Below are positions 1 to 8,347 of a stretch of DNA of 64,000 bases, piece by piece. The position numbers and the translations under genes were made by a program. Under the pieces are notes generated by a model. That model searched no databases and was not told the DNA's origin. It saw only the letters and a list, made by a program, of their open reading frames with translations. Positions within the stretch are counted from its first letter, which is position 1; every line of letters begins with the position of its first letter. The stretch spans positions 4,568,001 to 4,632,000 of the forward strand of contig NZ_AZUI01000001.1 in the NCBI RefSeq assembly GCF_000526995.1, read 5' to 3'. Source of the stretch: Lacrimispora indolis DSM 755. GTDB taxonomy: Bacteria > Bacillota > Clostridia > Lachnospirales > Lachnospiraceae.

Positions 1-4
1 AGCT

Positions 5-481
5 ATGAGCAGTAGGCCAGAGGTTACAAAATTTTTATCATTGTCTATCCAGAAGCACATAAACCCCAATAATGACCCAAGAATTTACTGGGCGGCAGAA
101 GTGACATTTGACTATGCCACCAGTAATGCGGTCCGGGTCGATTATATGAAATTTAAACCAGTAAACAATACGGTATCTGGTATTGAAAAGGGGGACTTCT
201 ACTGCTTTGAAGTGAAGTCCTCGGTGGAAGATTTTCATTCAAAGAACGGACATAATTTCTTGGGCGATTTCAATTATTATGTCATGCCTGAGGAAGTATA
301 CGAAAAAGTGAAGAATGAAATACCGTACAGAATCGGGGTATATGTTCCTGATGGAAAGAATTATCAGGGCGATTGGTATGATTTAAAATCTGTCAAGAAA
401 GCCGTGAGGAAAGACAGGGACAGATCGGTACCAGAAATGTTGCTAATGATGTTTCGGTCAGCAACAAGGAGAAGTGTCTAA
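5..481 (+). CDS. PD-(D/E)XK-like nuclease, MmcB-type
   Basis: A 158-residue protein. An aspartate in VDYMKF (about residue 46) followed by the strand FYCFEVKSS (about residues 65-73) gives the D...ExK pattern of the PD-(D/E)XK nuclease fold, and the overall layout resembles MmcB-like DNA repair proteins carried by phages. It would act on phage or host DNA in the cytoplasm, but the substrate cannot be told. It heads a rightward run of nucleic-acid genes. The start lies at the very edge of the window, so its ribosome binding site is only partly visible and an upstream start is possible. Family assignment is by motif only. Confidence 0.55.
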   Translation: MSSRPEVTKFLSLSIQKHINPNNDPRIYWAAEVTFDYATSNAVRVDYMKFKPVNNTVSGIEKGDFYCFEVKSSVEDFHSKNGHNFLGDFNYYVMPEEVYEKVKNEIPYRIGVYVPDGKNYQGDWYDLKSVKKAVRKDRDRSVPEMLLMMFRSATRRSV

Positions 482-518
482 TCTGGAATTCTCTTAGCAG
501 TGGAAGAAAGGAAGCATT

Positions 519-785
519 ATGGAAATAGGCGAATTAGATATGCATTGTGGCAACTGTGGTGTAATTGATTATTGCACAGAACCGTTTGAAACGCCAGCTT
601 TATGCTGTGTCAGTGCACTTGCTGATGTTTCCGAAGAAGATTATATTCAGCTGGCAGAAGAAATAACGTCAGAGGAAATTGAAGAGAAACAGCGGCAGTA
701 TGAAGAAAATGGTGTGGGCTGGACGGACGAGGATAAAGGGGCTATTTGCGATATCGTACTGGAAAAATTGTTTTCAAAAGAATAG
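519..785 (+). CDS. small cysteine-containing phage protein, unknown
   Basis: An 88-residue acidic protein. The N-terminal part has CGNCG, a further Cys at about residue 19 and a CC pair near residues 29-30, possibly a small metal-binding site; the C-terminal half is a Glu-rich helix. The start is preceded by a GGAAGAAAGGAAG-like Shine-Dalgarno. It lies 37 bases after the nuclease-like gene and just before an autonomous moron cassette. I do not recognise the family and give no function. Confidence 0.5.
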   Translation: MEIGELDMHCGNCGVIDYCTEPFETPALCCVSALADVSEEDYIQLAEEITSEEIEEKQRQYEENGVGWTDEDKGAICDIVLEKLFSKE

Positions 786-814
786 GATTTAAAAGAAATA
801 TTGTTCCTTGATAA

Positions 815-843
815 TTGAATATTGATGGTTGGTGGTGTATAAT
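815..843 (+). promoter_or_regulatory. promoter of moron cassette 1
   Basis: TTGAAT (815-820), a 17-base spacer and a consensus TATAAT (838-843). The spacer begins ATTGATGGTTGG, the same as in the promoter at 18448-18476, and is the inverted complement of the loop region of this cassette's own terminator. Confidence 0.75.
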
Positions 844-877
844 TATCTTATCAAATTTTATACAAGGGGGATAAGAA

Positions 878-1249
878 ATGGAGCAAAGAATTATTAATGG
901 TCAAGCATATGCACACCCGTTTGAGTACATCATGCGTGACGTATTCCAATGTGACAGAGGCGGAGCTTGCGGAATGGCAGATGCTGATTTTATTAGAAAG
1001 CATCCTTATACAGCGGTAGCAGCAACATGTATGTACATATATGCTAATGCCGACGAGAAGAAAAAAGAAGAAATAGAGAAATTTCTTGAAGATGCCTATT
1101 TTCATTTCCAATTTGACTTAGACACACTTCTCTCATTTGAAACGAATGAGAAAGAAATTGATGGTGGATCATATACTTTGAGTTATGATAACGGAGAAGC
1201 AACAATTGAGGCGCTTGAAGAAAAGTTCAGGAATATTTGTAAGAAATAA
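878..1249 (+). CDS. moron protein of unknown function (123 aa)
   Basis: A 123-residue acidic, soluble protein with no signal peptide or membrane segment. It has its own sigma-A-type promoter just upstream, a GGGGGATAAGAA ribosome binding site and its own terminator, so it is an autonomous transcription unit dropped into the early operon. I recognise no family. Its promoter and terminator share sequence with those of the DUF4062 gene at 18508 and the VOC gene at 54089, which marks it as cargo of the same kind; a defence or host-modifying role is a guess from that company. Confidence 0.6.
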   Translation: MEQRIINGQAYAHPFEYIMRDVFQCDRGGACGMADADFIRKHPYTAVAATCMYIYANADEKKKEEIEKFLEDAYFHFQFDLDTLLSFETNEKEIDGGSYTLSYDNGEATIEALEEKFRNICKK

Positions 1250-1255
1250 TTGTAA

Positions 1256-1290
1256 AAACCAACTATCAATATTCGGTAGTTGGTTTTTTG
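1256..1290 (+). terminator. terminator of moron cassette 1
   Basis: AACCAACTA (1257-1265) pairs with TAGTTGGTT (1277-1285), followed by a T run. The loop reads TCAATATTCGG, complementary to the spacer of the cassette promoter at 821-835. Confidence 0.8.
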
Positions 1291-1355
1291 TTACCCAAAA
1301 TGAAAGGAGGTCGGAGCTTCTGGCCAGGAGACACGTGTCGGCTCCTTTCGAGAAA

Positions 1356-2450
1356 ATGTATTTGCTTAAAGAAGGATTGAAATTCCCTAAAACAACGTTT
1401 GTCAATATGAAACATATGCCATTTGAGATAAAACCATCTTTTAGCGCACAGCGCATAGTACAGTGGCACGAACATTGGGGTGGATTAATTTACATAGCAT
1501 TTAGCGGAGGTCTTGATAGCACGGTGTTGGCTCATTTAGTCTGCATGACTTATCGAGAATATGGACTGACCGGAGAGATACCATTGGTTTTTTGTGATAC
1601 TGGAGTGGAATTCCCGGAGATTAGAAAATTTGTTAAGGAATATGTCGCATGGTTGAAAACCCAATTTCCAGAGCTGACTATTACTTTAAAAATAATGTAC
1701 CCAAAACATAATTTCAAGTGGGTGTGTGAGCATAAAGGATTTCCTCTGATCAGCAAAGATACAGCCAGTAAGATTAAAAAGTTAAGACATGGAAAACTAA
1801 GCGAGAAGTATCGCAATTATCTTCTTAATGGTGATGAACGTGGAAAATTTGGCATGTTGGCTAAAAAGTGGCATTATCTAGCGGATAAACAGATTACAGA
1901 AGAGGATATTTCGGACATATGCTGTGAGATTCTTAAAAAAGAACCTTTCAAGAGATATGTAAAGGAGACAGGTAGATATCCATTTATCGGGATTACACAG
2001 GACGAGGGATTTCGTCGAGAAAATCAGTACAATCATACGGGGTGCAACGTATATGATGGTACTACCATTAAAAGTCAACCGTTAGGATTCTGGACGAATC
2101 AGGATGTTCTACAGTATAAAATGGAGAATGAAATTCCCATTTGCTGTGTATATGGAGAGGTAAGAAAGAATCATTGTGGGATATATGAATTAACGGGAGA
2201 ACAAAGAACTGGTTGTATCATATGTGGCTTTGGCTGTCATCTGGAAGCAGAGCCGAATCGCATACAACGCCTGGGAACTTCTTCTATTGATACACATAGA
2301 GAAGTATATAATTGGGGAATGAGAATTGAGAACAATGGAGTTACTTATCAAGAAGCATTGAAACATTGTGGCGTAGCTACGGAGACCTGGGAATCGATTG
2401 GGCAAATGAATCTTGCTGATTTTCTGAATGAAGAAAGGAAGGAACTCTGA
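1356..2450 (+). CDS. PAPS reductase / adenylyl-PP-loop family protein
   Basis: The PP-loop motif FSGGLDST followed by LVFCDTGVEFPE is typical of the phosphoadenosine phosphosulfate reductase / DndC-like ATP-pyrophosphatase superfamily, which adenylates or thiolates substrates. A C-terminal GCIICGFGC cluster suggests a metal or iron-sulfur site. Phages of Firmicutes often carry such genes near replication genes; the real substrate is unknown, and a part in DNA modification is only an inference. The start is uncertain: ATG at 1356 is used, but GTG at 1335 is in frame and sits nearer to the GGAGG at about 1305. It overlaps the start of the next gene by 0-1 bases. Confidence 0.75.
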   Translation: MYLLKEGLKFPKTTFVNMKHMPFEIKPSFSAQRIVQWHEHWGGLIYIAFSGGLDSTVLAHLVCMTYREYGLTGEIPLVFCDTGVEFPEIRKFVKEYVAWLKTQFPELTITLKIMYPKHNFKWVCEHKGFPLISKDTASKIKKLRHGKLSEKYRNYLLNGDERGKFGMLAKKWHYLADKQITEEDISDICCEILKKEPFKRYVKETGRYPFIGITQDEGFRRENQYNHTGCNVYDGTTIKSQPLGFWTNQDVLQYKMENEIPICCVYGEVRKNHCGIYELTGEQRTGCIICGFGCHLEAEPNRIQRLGTSSIDTHREVYNWGMRIENNGVTYQEALKHCGVATETWESIGQMNLADFLNEERKEL

Positions 2451-2451
2451 A

Positions 2452-2655
2452 ATGGCACAAGTAAAATGGTTAGATGAAACCTGTAACTGCTGTGGTAAGC
2501 CAATTAACAGTTGGGATAAGCGAATATCAAAGGTCCTGGCCTATAAATATCCTTGCTGTGAGAAATGTATAGCAAAGGAGTATGATGTGGCAGTAGGAGC
2601 TCTTAGAAGCCGCATGGAGGATTATTTTGGCATTAGGCCATGCATGGGGATATAG
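2452..2655 (+). CDS. small zinc-ribbon-like protein
   Basis: 67 residues with two CxxC pairs (CNCCGKP near residue 12, CCEKC near residue 38), a compact zinc-ribbon pattern. Translation is probably coupled to the upstream PAPS-reductase-like gene, whose stop codon it touches, with AAAGGAAGGAA as ribosome binding site. It and the two neighbouring cysteine-rich genes form a tight operon, suggesting that they work together; the process is unknown. Confidence 0.6.
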   Translation: MAQVKWLDETCNCCGKPINSWDKRISKVLAYKYPCCEKCIAKEYDVAVGALRSRMEDYFGIRPCMGI

Positions 2656-2658
2656 GTA

Positions 2659-3846
2659 ATGGAAAAAGAATATAATTTACTTACCAAAGAGCTTTTGGCG
2701 GAGGGATACACGGTTGATAATTTCCCTGCTTATGTGAGGATATGCACTTCCAGATTTTCAGGAGACAATCCACTTTTTAATTTGGCAGGCGGATTTGAAT
2801 ATCTTCCATCATACAGAGATGAATTTATATATAAAACAGGCTGTGGAATGTATGTAAAAGGGAGCCATGTACTTAGCGATATGAGCTATATGGGTATTGA
2901 TTGGAGCCATGAAAATAACTGCCCGGTTATCCGTTGTCCTTATGATAGAGCTGATTGTCCGGATAATAATGAGATTTTACATGGTTTGCAAGGCGGTGGC
3001 CTGTGTATCCAATGCTGGTGTGTCTGTCATAAGACCCAAGAAATATATGATTATGAAAATAGTTTGGAAAAGGCCAATAAAGAACGCAACGATGAAATAG
3101 ACCGAAAATACAAAGAATATGTTGAAACTCACCATGGCAGAGTGTGCCGCAATCACATGGGTTATGATGAGCGAATAAGGACGTGGAGCCAGTATTATGA
3201 ACCTTCCAGATGTGCTAAAATTTGCTATAGTCAGGACGGATATTGCCCTATACTTGGAAAACAGTTAAACAAGAAGCGTGGAAATGTTTATTATGATTTA
3301 AAAACCAGTTGTCGCCGGCATGATGATACAATCTTCAATGGGGACCATTCGGTCTCAGTCGAAAAAGGTATCCGGTATTTTGACCGTCCTGTTAGTATGG
3401 ATATTTGTGAGGCATTTATTAAAGTACAGTCTGGTAATATTTATGAACGCCTAAAACGTAACGTGCGTTCCGAGCAATTTTTTGACAAGAGTTATTCCAT
3501 AGAGGTCTTGAATATTCGAGCAGAATCGAAACCCAGCAGAGATTTATTACAAGACTTGCAGGACATAAAAGACGGAATTCAGGTTACTCATGCAACCGAT
3601 GTGGAAAAGCTTTCTAAGAGTGCAAAAAGAGAACAGCGCCAGATTACGAAGCAAAAGAAAATTGAGAAATTAGAAAAGAAAATACTTGAGGTCGGATATG
3701 AGAATTTTGAAGAGTTTAGCCTTGATAAGATACATGCTGATAAATGGCTTTCGGAAGAACGAATAGAAGAGTTGGAAAATATACGAAAACAGAAGATAAA
3801 AGAAGAACAGGAGAAACCAGTACAGTTAAGCCTGTTTGATTTGTAA
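2659..3846 (+). CDS. Cys-rich phage protein ending in a beta-clamp-binding motif
   Basis: 395 residues. Residues 60-240 carry many cysteines, including CGM, CPVIRCPYDRADC, CIQCWCVC and C..C pairs, indicating zinc or iron-sulfur binding. A basic coiled-coil (about 315-385, many Lys/Glu) precedes the last seven residues, QLSLFDL, which match the DnaN sliding-clamp-binding consensus. This suggests recruitment to the replication fork. It lies 3 bases after the zinc-ribbon gene. I do not know the family, so the clamp link is an inference from the motif. Confidence 0.65.
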   Translation: MEKEYNLLTKELLAEGYTVDNFPAYVRICTSRFSGDNPLFNLAGGFEYLPSYRDEFIYKTGCGMYVKGSHVLSDMSYMGIDWSHENNCPVIRCPYDRADCPDNNEILHGLQGGGLCIQCWCVCHKTQEIYDYENSLEKANKERNDEIDRKYKEYVETHHGRVCRNHMGYDERIRTWSQYYEPSRCAKICYSQDGYCPILGKQLNKKRGNVYYDLKTSCRRHDDTIFNGDHSVSVEKGIRYFDRPVSMDICEAFIKVQSGNIYERLKRNVRSEQFFDKSYSIEVLNIRAESKPSRDLLQDLQDIKDGIQVTHATDVEKLSKSAKREQRQITKQKKIEKLEKKILEVGYENFEEFSLDKIHADKWLSEERIEELENIRKQKIKEEQEKPVQLSLFDL

Positions 3847-3861
3847 ACTTTAAATATATAG

Positions 3862-3888
3862 CCGGGGCAGAGTCCCCGGTAAAAAAAT
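3862..3888 (+). terminator. terminator-like hairpin after the early operon
   Basis: CCGGGG (3862-3867) pairs with CCCCGG (3874-3879), followed by TAAAAAAATAA, an A-rich tail rather than a clean T run. The loop/stem text GGCAGAGTCCCCG recurs at 3933-3945. Confidence 0.5.
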
Positions 3889-3969
3889 AACCCGAAAAGA
3901 ACATACATTCGAATCAATAACAATAAACAAGCGGCAGAGTCCCCGACCAAAGTTCTTCTACCGCTTTAC

Positions 3970-4006
3970 GCTTAAGGACATTATAAATCAAATTGTCTCC
4001 TTAAGC
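3970..4006. repeat. 9-bp inverted repeat upstream of the tyrosine recombinase
   Basis: GCTTAAGGA (3970-3978) and TCCTTAAGC (3998-4006) form a perfect 9-bp stem with a 19-base AT-rich loop, 34 bases before the recombinase start. It could be a recombinase-binding site, an operator or an mRNA structure. A direct repeat GGCAGAGTCCCCG (3866-3878 and 3933-3945) lies just before it. Confidence 0.5.
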
Positions 4007-4039
4007 AACTGAAATTTATAGAAAAGGAGATTACATGTT

Positions 4040-5077
4040 ATGAATGGACAAACTGTTAAAGCACAGGTTATCAATAATATTATTGTTGCTATGGCAGGGC
4101 ATGTGGCGAAAGATGTTCTGGATATTCTTCATCAGGTGATTGTAAAAGAATTTGTAAATGTCAATATGGAAGAGATAACAACCCTCCCGGCAGAGTACCA
4201 GAATGATACGGATCAGAAGAATAAGTATATCATTCAGCTTTTCATCGTCAAGAAGAAAATCAAGGATAATACAAAGGAAGCGTATCTTAGTGCCATTAAG
4301 CGTCTGATTACCCTGATTGATAAGCCATTGGACCGAATAGAGGAATCCGATATCAGCTATTATCTGTCCTGGTATGAGAAGCGGAATATTAATGCCGGCG
4401 GTAAGAAGAATCAGGCCGTGACCGTGAATAATGAAAGACGTTTCCTGTCAGCATTCTACACCTGGATGAGGAAGGAAAAGTTAATCAGTGACAATCCTGT
4501 GGAGGCAACAGATCCGCTGAAAACAATTCGAAAGCCGATTGATTATTTTAAACCAGAAGAGATGGCGAAGATGAGGGACGCATGCAAGAATTCTAGAGAT
4601 CGCGCATTAATTGAAGTGTTGCGGAGCACCGGGGCCAGAGTGGGAGAGTTGGTTGAGATCACCCTTGACCAGATAGACTGGAATACCGGGGATATTATGA
4701 TTCAGGGGGAAAAGAATGACAGGTATGAGCCTATATTCTTAGATGATGAAGCGCGGTATTATTACAGGCAGTATCTGGATTTAAGGAATGATGAAAGTCC
4801 GTTTATGTTTCCACAATGTAGGGCACCTTATTGGAAAATGTCAACGTCTGGAATCCGGAGCGTTATAAAAACCATTGGCAATCGAGCAAAGTTGAAATGC
4901 CGAGTGTATCCTCATAAATTGCGTAAAACTCTGGGAATGAGCCTTAAAAACAAGGGAGTGGACCTTGGCACCATTCAGGAGATTTTGAGGCATTCCAGTC
5001 CGTCAGTAACGGCTATTTATTACGCTCAATCTACACCGAATACATTAAGAAGTGTGAGAGAGAGGTGTGCAGGATAA
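4040..5077 (+). CDS. tyrosine recombinase / phage integrase
   Basis: 345 residues with a SAM-like core-binding domain (about 60-150) and a complete catalytic domain. The catalytic set is visible: Arg in STGARVGEL, HKLR (His-x-x-Arg), LRHSS and the tyrosine in AIYYAQ. It cuts and rejoins DNA through a 3'-phosphotyrosine. It could be the prophage integrase or a XerD-like resolvase, and it is one of two candidates for the enzyme acting on the fibre crossover sites. ATG at 4040 follows AAGGAGATTACATGTT. The stop overlaps the next start. Confidence 0.85.
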   Translation: MNGQTVKAQVINNIIVAMAGHVAKDVLDILHQVIVKEFVNVNMEEITTLPAEYQNDTDQKNKYIIQLFIVKKKIKDNTKEAYLSAIKRLITLIDKPLDRIEESDISYYLSWYEKRNINAGGKKNQAVTVNNERRFLSAFYTWMRKEKLISDNPVEATDPLKTIRKPIDYFKPEEMAKMRDACKNSRDRALIEVLRSTGARVGELVEITLDQIDWNTGDIMIQGEKNDRYEPIFLDDEARYYYRQYLDLRNDESPFMFPQCRAPYWKMSTSGIRSVIKTIGNRAKLKCRVYPHKLRKTLGMSLKNKGVDLGTIQEILRHSSPSVTAIYYAQSTPNTLRSVRERCAG

Positions 5078-5448
5078 TGGGAAATAATACAAGAAATCAA
5101 TTAAAAAATCTGGTTACCATTAATGCTGCAATCGAAGAAGCAGGGGAAGAAATCCAGATGGTGCAGAAGGAAATGAATATTCATGGCCATGATAAAAAGT
5201 ATGTTTCTGCTTTGAATGCGCTGAATCAAAAGATTGTATATTTTCGGTATCAGAAAGTCAAAGTCTGCATGGATTTGTATGATAAAATTGAAGCCATTGA
5301 AGATGAACAGGAGAAGCGGTTGCTTAAGTACCGATATATAAGAGGTTACCGATGGGAGATTATTGCTGATAAGATGGGATATAGTGTCAGGCAGGTTTTC
5401 AATATACACAATAAGGCCATCAAGTTACTTTGCATAGAAGTGCAGTGA
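5077..5448 (+). CDS. ArpU/sigma-70-region-4-like phage regulator
   Basis: 123 residues. The N-terminal two thirds are helical; the C-terminal part, RLLKYRYIRGYRWEIIADKMGYSVRQVFNIHNKAI, is a helix-turn-helix like sigma region 4 and the ArpU/RinA-type late regulators, which bind DNA and switch on phage genes. ATG overlaps the stop of the recombinase (TAATG), so the two are translationally coupled. A second protein of the same general type is encoded at 23465. Confidence 0.65.
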   Translation: MGNNTRNQLKNLVTINAAIEEAGEEIQMVQKEMNIHGHDKKYVSALNALNQKIVYFRYQKVKVCMDLYDKIEAIEDEQEKRLLKYRYIRGYRWEIIADKMGYSVRQVFNIHNKAIKLLCIEVQ

Positions 5449-5489
5449 ATCTTTGTGATATGCTCCAAATTATAAAGGAGGCTTATTGC

Positions 5490-6245
5490 ATGAACAGTTT
5501 TATTAGTTGGATTGGTGGAAAGAAGTTATTGAGAAAGCAGATACTGGAACAGTTCCCGGATCAGGATTCCTATAACCGGTATATTGAGGTATTTGGCGGA
5601 GCTGGCTGGCTATTATTTTCAAGAGATAAACATGCTCCTTTGGAAGTCTTTAATGATGTCAACGGGGAATTGATCAATCTATACCGGGTGGTTAAATATC
5701 ACCCGGAGCCATTGCAGAAAGAGATGGAATGGTTATTAATGTCTCGCGAGCAATTCTTTGACGAACTGAATCGAAACACCAGAGGAGTGACGGATATACA
5801 ACGCGCTGCTAGGTACTTCTGTTTGATTAAGGAAAGTTTTGGAACAGACTGCAGATCATTTGGAGTGAGTTCCAGAGACATACATAAGGCAGTGGATTAT
5901 TTGAAAGATGTATCAAATCGATTGAACCGCGTCGTTATTGAAAACCAGGACTTTGAACGACTGATAAAAACATATGACAGGCCAGATTCGTTATTCTATC
6001 TGGATCCTCCATATTACGAAGCAGAGAAATATTATCCGGACCGGTTCAATCCGGAGGATCATGAAAGGCTGTGTAAATGCCTGAGTGATTTAAAGGGAAG
6101 ATTCGTTTTATCTTATAACGATTGCCAGCAGATACGTGATTTGTATGAGGGATATACTATCATTGAAGTTGACAGAATGAATAATTTGTTGAACAAGGAT
6201 AGGAGCAGGAGATACAAGGAGTTGATCATAAAGAATTTCAAATAA
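5490..6245 (+). CDS. Dam-family DNA adenine methyltransferase
   Basis: 251 residues with SWIGGKKLLRK near the N-terminus (SAM-binding FxGGK class) and the catalytic DPPYYEAEKYY near residue 165, the alpha-class N6-adenine methylase arrangement. It transfers methyl groups from SAM to adenine in DNA, probably to shield phage DNA from restriction or to mark it. ATG at 5490 follows AAAGGAGGCTTATTGC. It is the last gene of the left rightward block; after it comes a gene-poor stretch. Confidence 0.85.
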   Translation: MNSFISWIGGKKLLRKQILEQFPDQDSYNRYIEVFGGAGWLLFSRDKHAPLEVFNDVNGELINLYRVVKYHPEPLQKEMEWLLMSREQFFDELNRNTRGVTDIQRAARYFCLIKESFGTDCRSFGVSSRDIHKAVDYLKDVSNRLNRVVIENQDFERLIKTYDRPDSLFYLDPPYYEAEKYYPDRFNPEDHERLCKCLSDLKGRFVLSYNDCQQIRDLYEGYTIIEVDRMNNLLNKDRSRRYKELIIKNFK

Positions 6246-6573
6246 GGTAAATGATTTTGATACCCCCCGGGTATGCGTTTCTTAATCTGGAATGCTCATT
6301 TTGAAACTTTGAAAATTAACGTTAAAAATCTGACTTAGATTGTGCTGATATTTTGAAAAAAATCCAGTTCATATCCTTGTGATATTTTGAAAATTTTCAG
6401 ATTGCTCTTGTAAAGGATTATCGTTCTTGCTATGATTATGCAGGCATTACCACATGGCTTAATCCCCAGCCAGGGCCTTGTATTTGCCCCGCAGAGGGCA
6501 TTAAGATAGCACGTGGTCACTTGATCGCATTTAGAGACCCGAACCAATATAAAGGCTATTTGGTGTTATGATA
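6246..6573. other. gene-poor intergenic stretch
   Basis: No convincing gene on either strand. It contains the repeated text GATATTTTGAAAA (about 6348 and 6381), which could be regulatory. This is the turning point between the rightward and leftward operons. Confidence 0.4.
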
Positions 6574-6663
6574 TCATATGCCAGTAGAGACTTCAAGGAC
6601 AAAATCAGAAAGCCAATTGAACCGCCAGAATGGTGGCCCGCGTTGCGTAGCTTTATCAAACAT
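6574..6663 (-). CDS. possible 29-residue peptide
   Basis: A very short reading frame on the minus strand starting MFDKATQRG, with a strong AGGAGG ribosome binding site 8 bases upstream. It would be the last gene of the leftward operon. The ribosome binding site is the only support; it could be the start of a decayed gene. Confidence 0.3.
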   Translation of the reverse strand: MFDKATQRGPPFWRFNWLSDFVLEVSTGI

Positions 6664-6877
6664 AAGCTTGTACCTCCTCACTTAGATTTTTGCATACATC
6701 AAGCCGCGCCCGTCCACGTCCTGCCCCGTGGCTTTGTAGGGCGTAGCCTGATCATATGCGGGGTGCTATCGTGCAACCGTTTAAACGCCGGATTACATCA
6801 CCGGGGCGGTGTAAGATGGATAGTTGCCGGCTTGCGTCAGGCAGTAGGCAGGTACACGCCTTTAGCAAGTGCTTAAT

Positions 6878-6916
6878 GGCCGCCGCCGGAATCGAACCAG
6901 CGGTACTCCAACGGCC
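6878..6916 (-). other. tRNA-like minihelix (acceptor plus T-arm)
   Basis: On the minus strand GGCCGTT and GGCGGCC form a 7-bp stem enclosing CTGG-TTCGATT-CCGG, a canonical T-arm, in only 39 bases. D and anticodon arms are absent. It may be a remnant of a tRNA or a chance look-alike. Confidence 0.35.
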
Positions 6917-6924
6917 TGCGAGTG

Positions 6925-7245
6925 CTATTTTTCGATGTATCCAGCTTTTTCGAGTGCTAGAGCCACAGGGTCAGTTATACTGACTATGGCATAGGTGTTC
7001 CAACCATTTTCTACTACGGTGTGGACGATAGCTTCAGCACCCATACGGCGACACCACTTAGCGAAACGTTCGATATTGCTTCGAAAACAACGGGGGTATT
7101 TATAGCGCTCAAGGTTAATGCAGTATAAGTACCCGGCTATGCAACCGGGGTACTTGGCGTAATTTGTTATCTGATGAATTAACGCGACCCTCCTATAACG
7201 GCCCTGATATCCAAGTAAGGTGTCAACATATTTTGGTATGGTCAT
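6925..7245 (-). CDS. hypothetical early phage protein
   Basis: 106 residues starting MTIPKYVDTLLG, preceded by GAAAAAGGAAAG. Basic and Tyr/Arg-rich in the middle, with three Cys. It belongs to the leftward operon driven from 9.05 kb. Family not recognised. Confidence 0.5.
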   Translation of the reverse strand: MTIPKYVDTLLGYQGRYRRVALIHQITNYAKYPGCIAGYLYCINLERYKYPRCFRSNIERFAKWCRRMGAEAIVHTVVENGWNTYAIVSITDPVALALEKAGYIEK

Positions 7246-7459
7246 CTTTCCTTTTTCTTCCCTTATCCCTGGGAGCCGGGAAATAAAAGAACGGTGGCGG
7301 ACTGAACCGCCCACGGCTTAACCGTAACCGCCTAAATTGGATTTACTGGACCATGGTTTTAATAAAATCATCTATGCTGTTATTTGCAGTAAAATAATTT
7401 GCTGGGAAGTGCTGATCCACTATCTTTTTCAGTGCTGATATTGCGCTTTTTAAGGTTTT

Positions 7460-7777
7460 TTATGGTTTGTATAAAGTCCAGTAGTCTTGATATTCATTTA
7501 ATAACTCAGAGAAGTAAAAATCCTTTTGCATTATCACGTATTGCCCGTCTTGGGATTTTACCATGTAACTGTTCTTTATTTCCTCTTCTCTTTCTTTAAG
7601 CATATTCCGATCGCTTTCCTCTTCAACAATTTCAACAGAATTGCATTTCTGGAGGTTATCAGAAACAATTCCGATATTAAAAACTTTCCCTACGTAATAA
7701 GCTGTAGCTTCTTGAACTGTCCCATTGAAGCGTGTTGTTGTGTTGTCACCGTTTGCATAATTTACTTTAATTGTCAT
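7460..7777 (-). CDS. hypothetical early phage protein
   Basis: 105 residues, acidic, starting MTIKVNYANGDNTTTRFNGT; the first half could form a small beta domain, the second is helical and charged. A strong AGGAGG lies 5 bases ahead of the start. Member of the leftward operon; function unknown. Confidence 0.6.
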   Translation of the reverse strand: MTIKVNYANGDNTTTRFNGTVQEATAYYVGKVFNIGIVSDNLQKCNSVEIVEEESDRNMLKEREEEIKNSYMVKSQDGQYVIMQKDFYFSELLNEYQDYWTLYKP

Positions 7778-7848
7778 AGTGTTGTCCTCCTAAAATTTGG
7801 TAATCCGGCGGTTGCTTTGACGCTACGGCTTGACCGCCGCCGGTTAAA

Positions 7849-8055
7849 TTAGATAATTGCAATTCGCTTGTCTCCACTGTCAAGGGCTTTCTGGAGCTTG
7901 TTAGACATACTGGTTAAGTTCTCCGCTTTGAGATTTAAGAGCCCCTTTTCAATGGTGCTTGCTTCGGGGGACGCGGCGGCATTTGTATTGATTGCCGCAT
8001 TCCTATCAAGCTCCCCAATAATCCATGCAATTTCAGTTGTTGTCAAATTAATCAT
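7849..8055 (-). CDS. small hypothetical phage protein
   Basis: 68 residues starting MINLTTTEIAWIIGELDRN, with CGGAGGTAACAG ahead of the start. Mainly helical and polar. Start chosen by the ribosome binding site; a longer frame has no good initiation signal. Function unknown. Confidence 0.55.
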   Translation of the reverse strand: MINLTTTEIAWIIGELDRNAAINTNAAASPEASTIEKGLLNLKAENLTSMSNKLQKALDSGDKRIAII

Positions 8056-8347
8056 TCTGTTACCTCCGATTTTTTGTTTTCCTCCGCTCTGCATTTACCA
8101 GGGCTTGTGACCTGCGGAGCTTGTCCGGCTGCATTAGAGGGGCGGCAGTGGCCGCCTAATAAGCGAATTTCGAATTGAAGATGATGGACATGTAATGAGA
8201 TTTTGAAACTCTTATCGGCCGGAAGTTCAGGCAACCTACTTGCTGGCCTATGTAGTAGTGGTTGCATTTTGAAATTTTGCAGATCCAAATTTTATTTTGA
8301 TTCCAGTTATCTACCCTGTGTTCTGTTTTCATGTGGAGCTCCTTTCC

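Noticed and set aside
1185..1355. Upstream extension of the PAPS-reductase-like gene to 1185
   Set aside because: It would overlap the 123-aa gene and run through a strong terminator at 1256-1290; the start must be downstream.
3862..4006. CRISPR-like array from the two GGCAGAGTCCCCG repeats
   Set aside because: Only two copies, no regular spacers and no cas genes in the window.
6568..6876. 102-codon plus-strand frame in the gene-poor stretch
   Set aside because: No ribosome binding site, unusual composition and high GC compared with neighbours; opposite strand signals look better.
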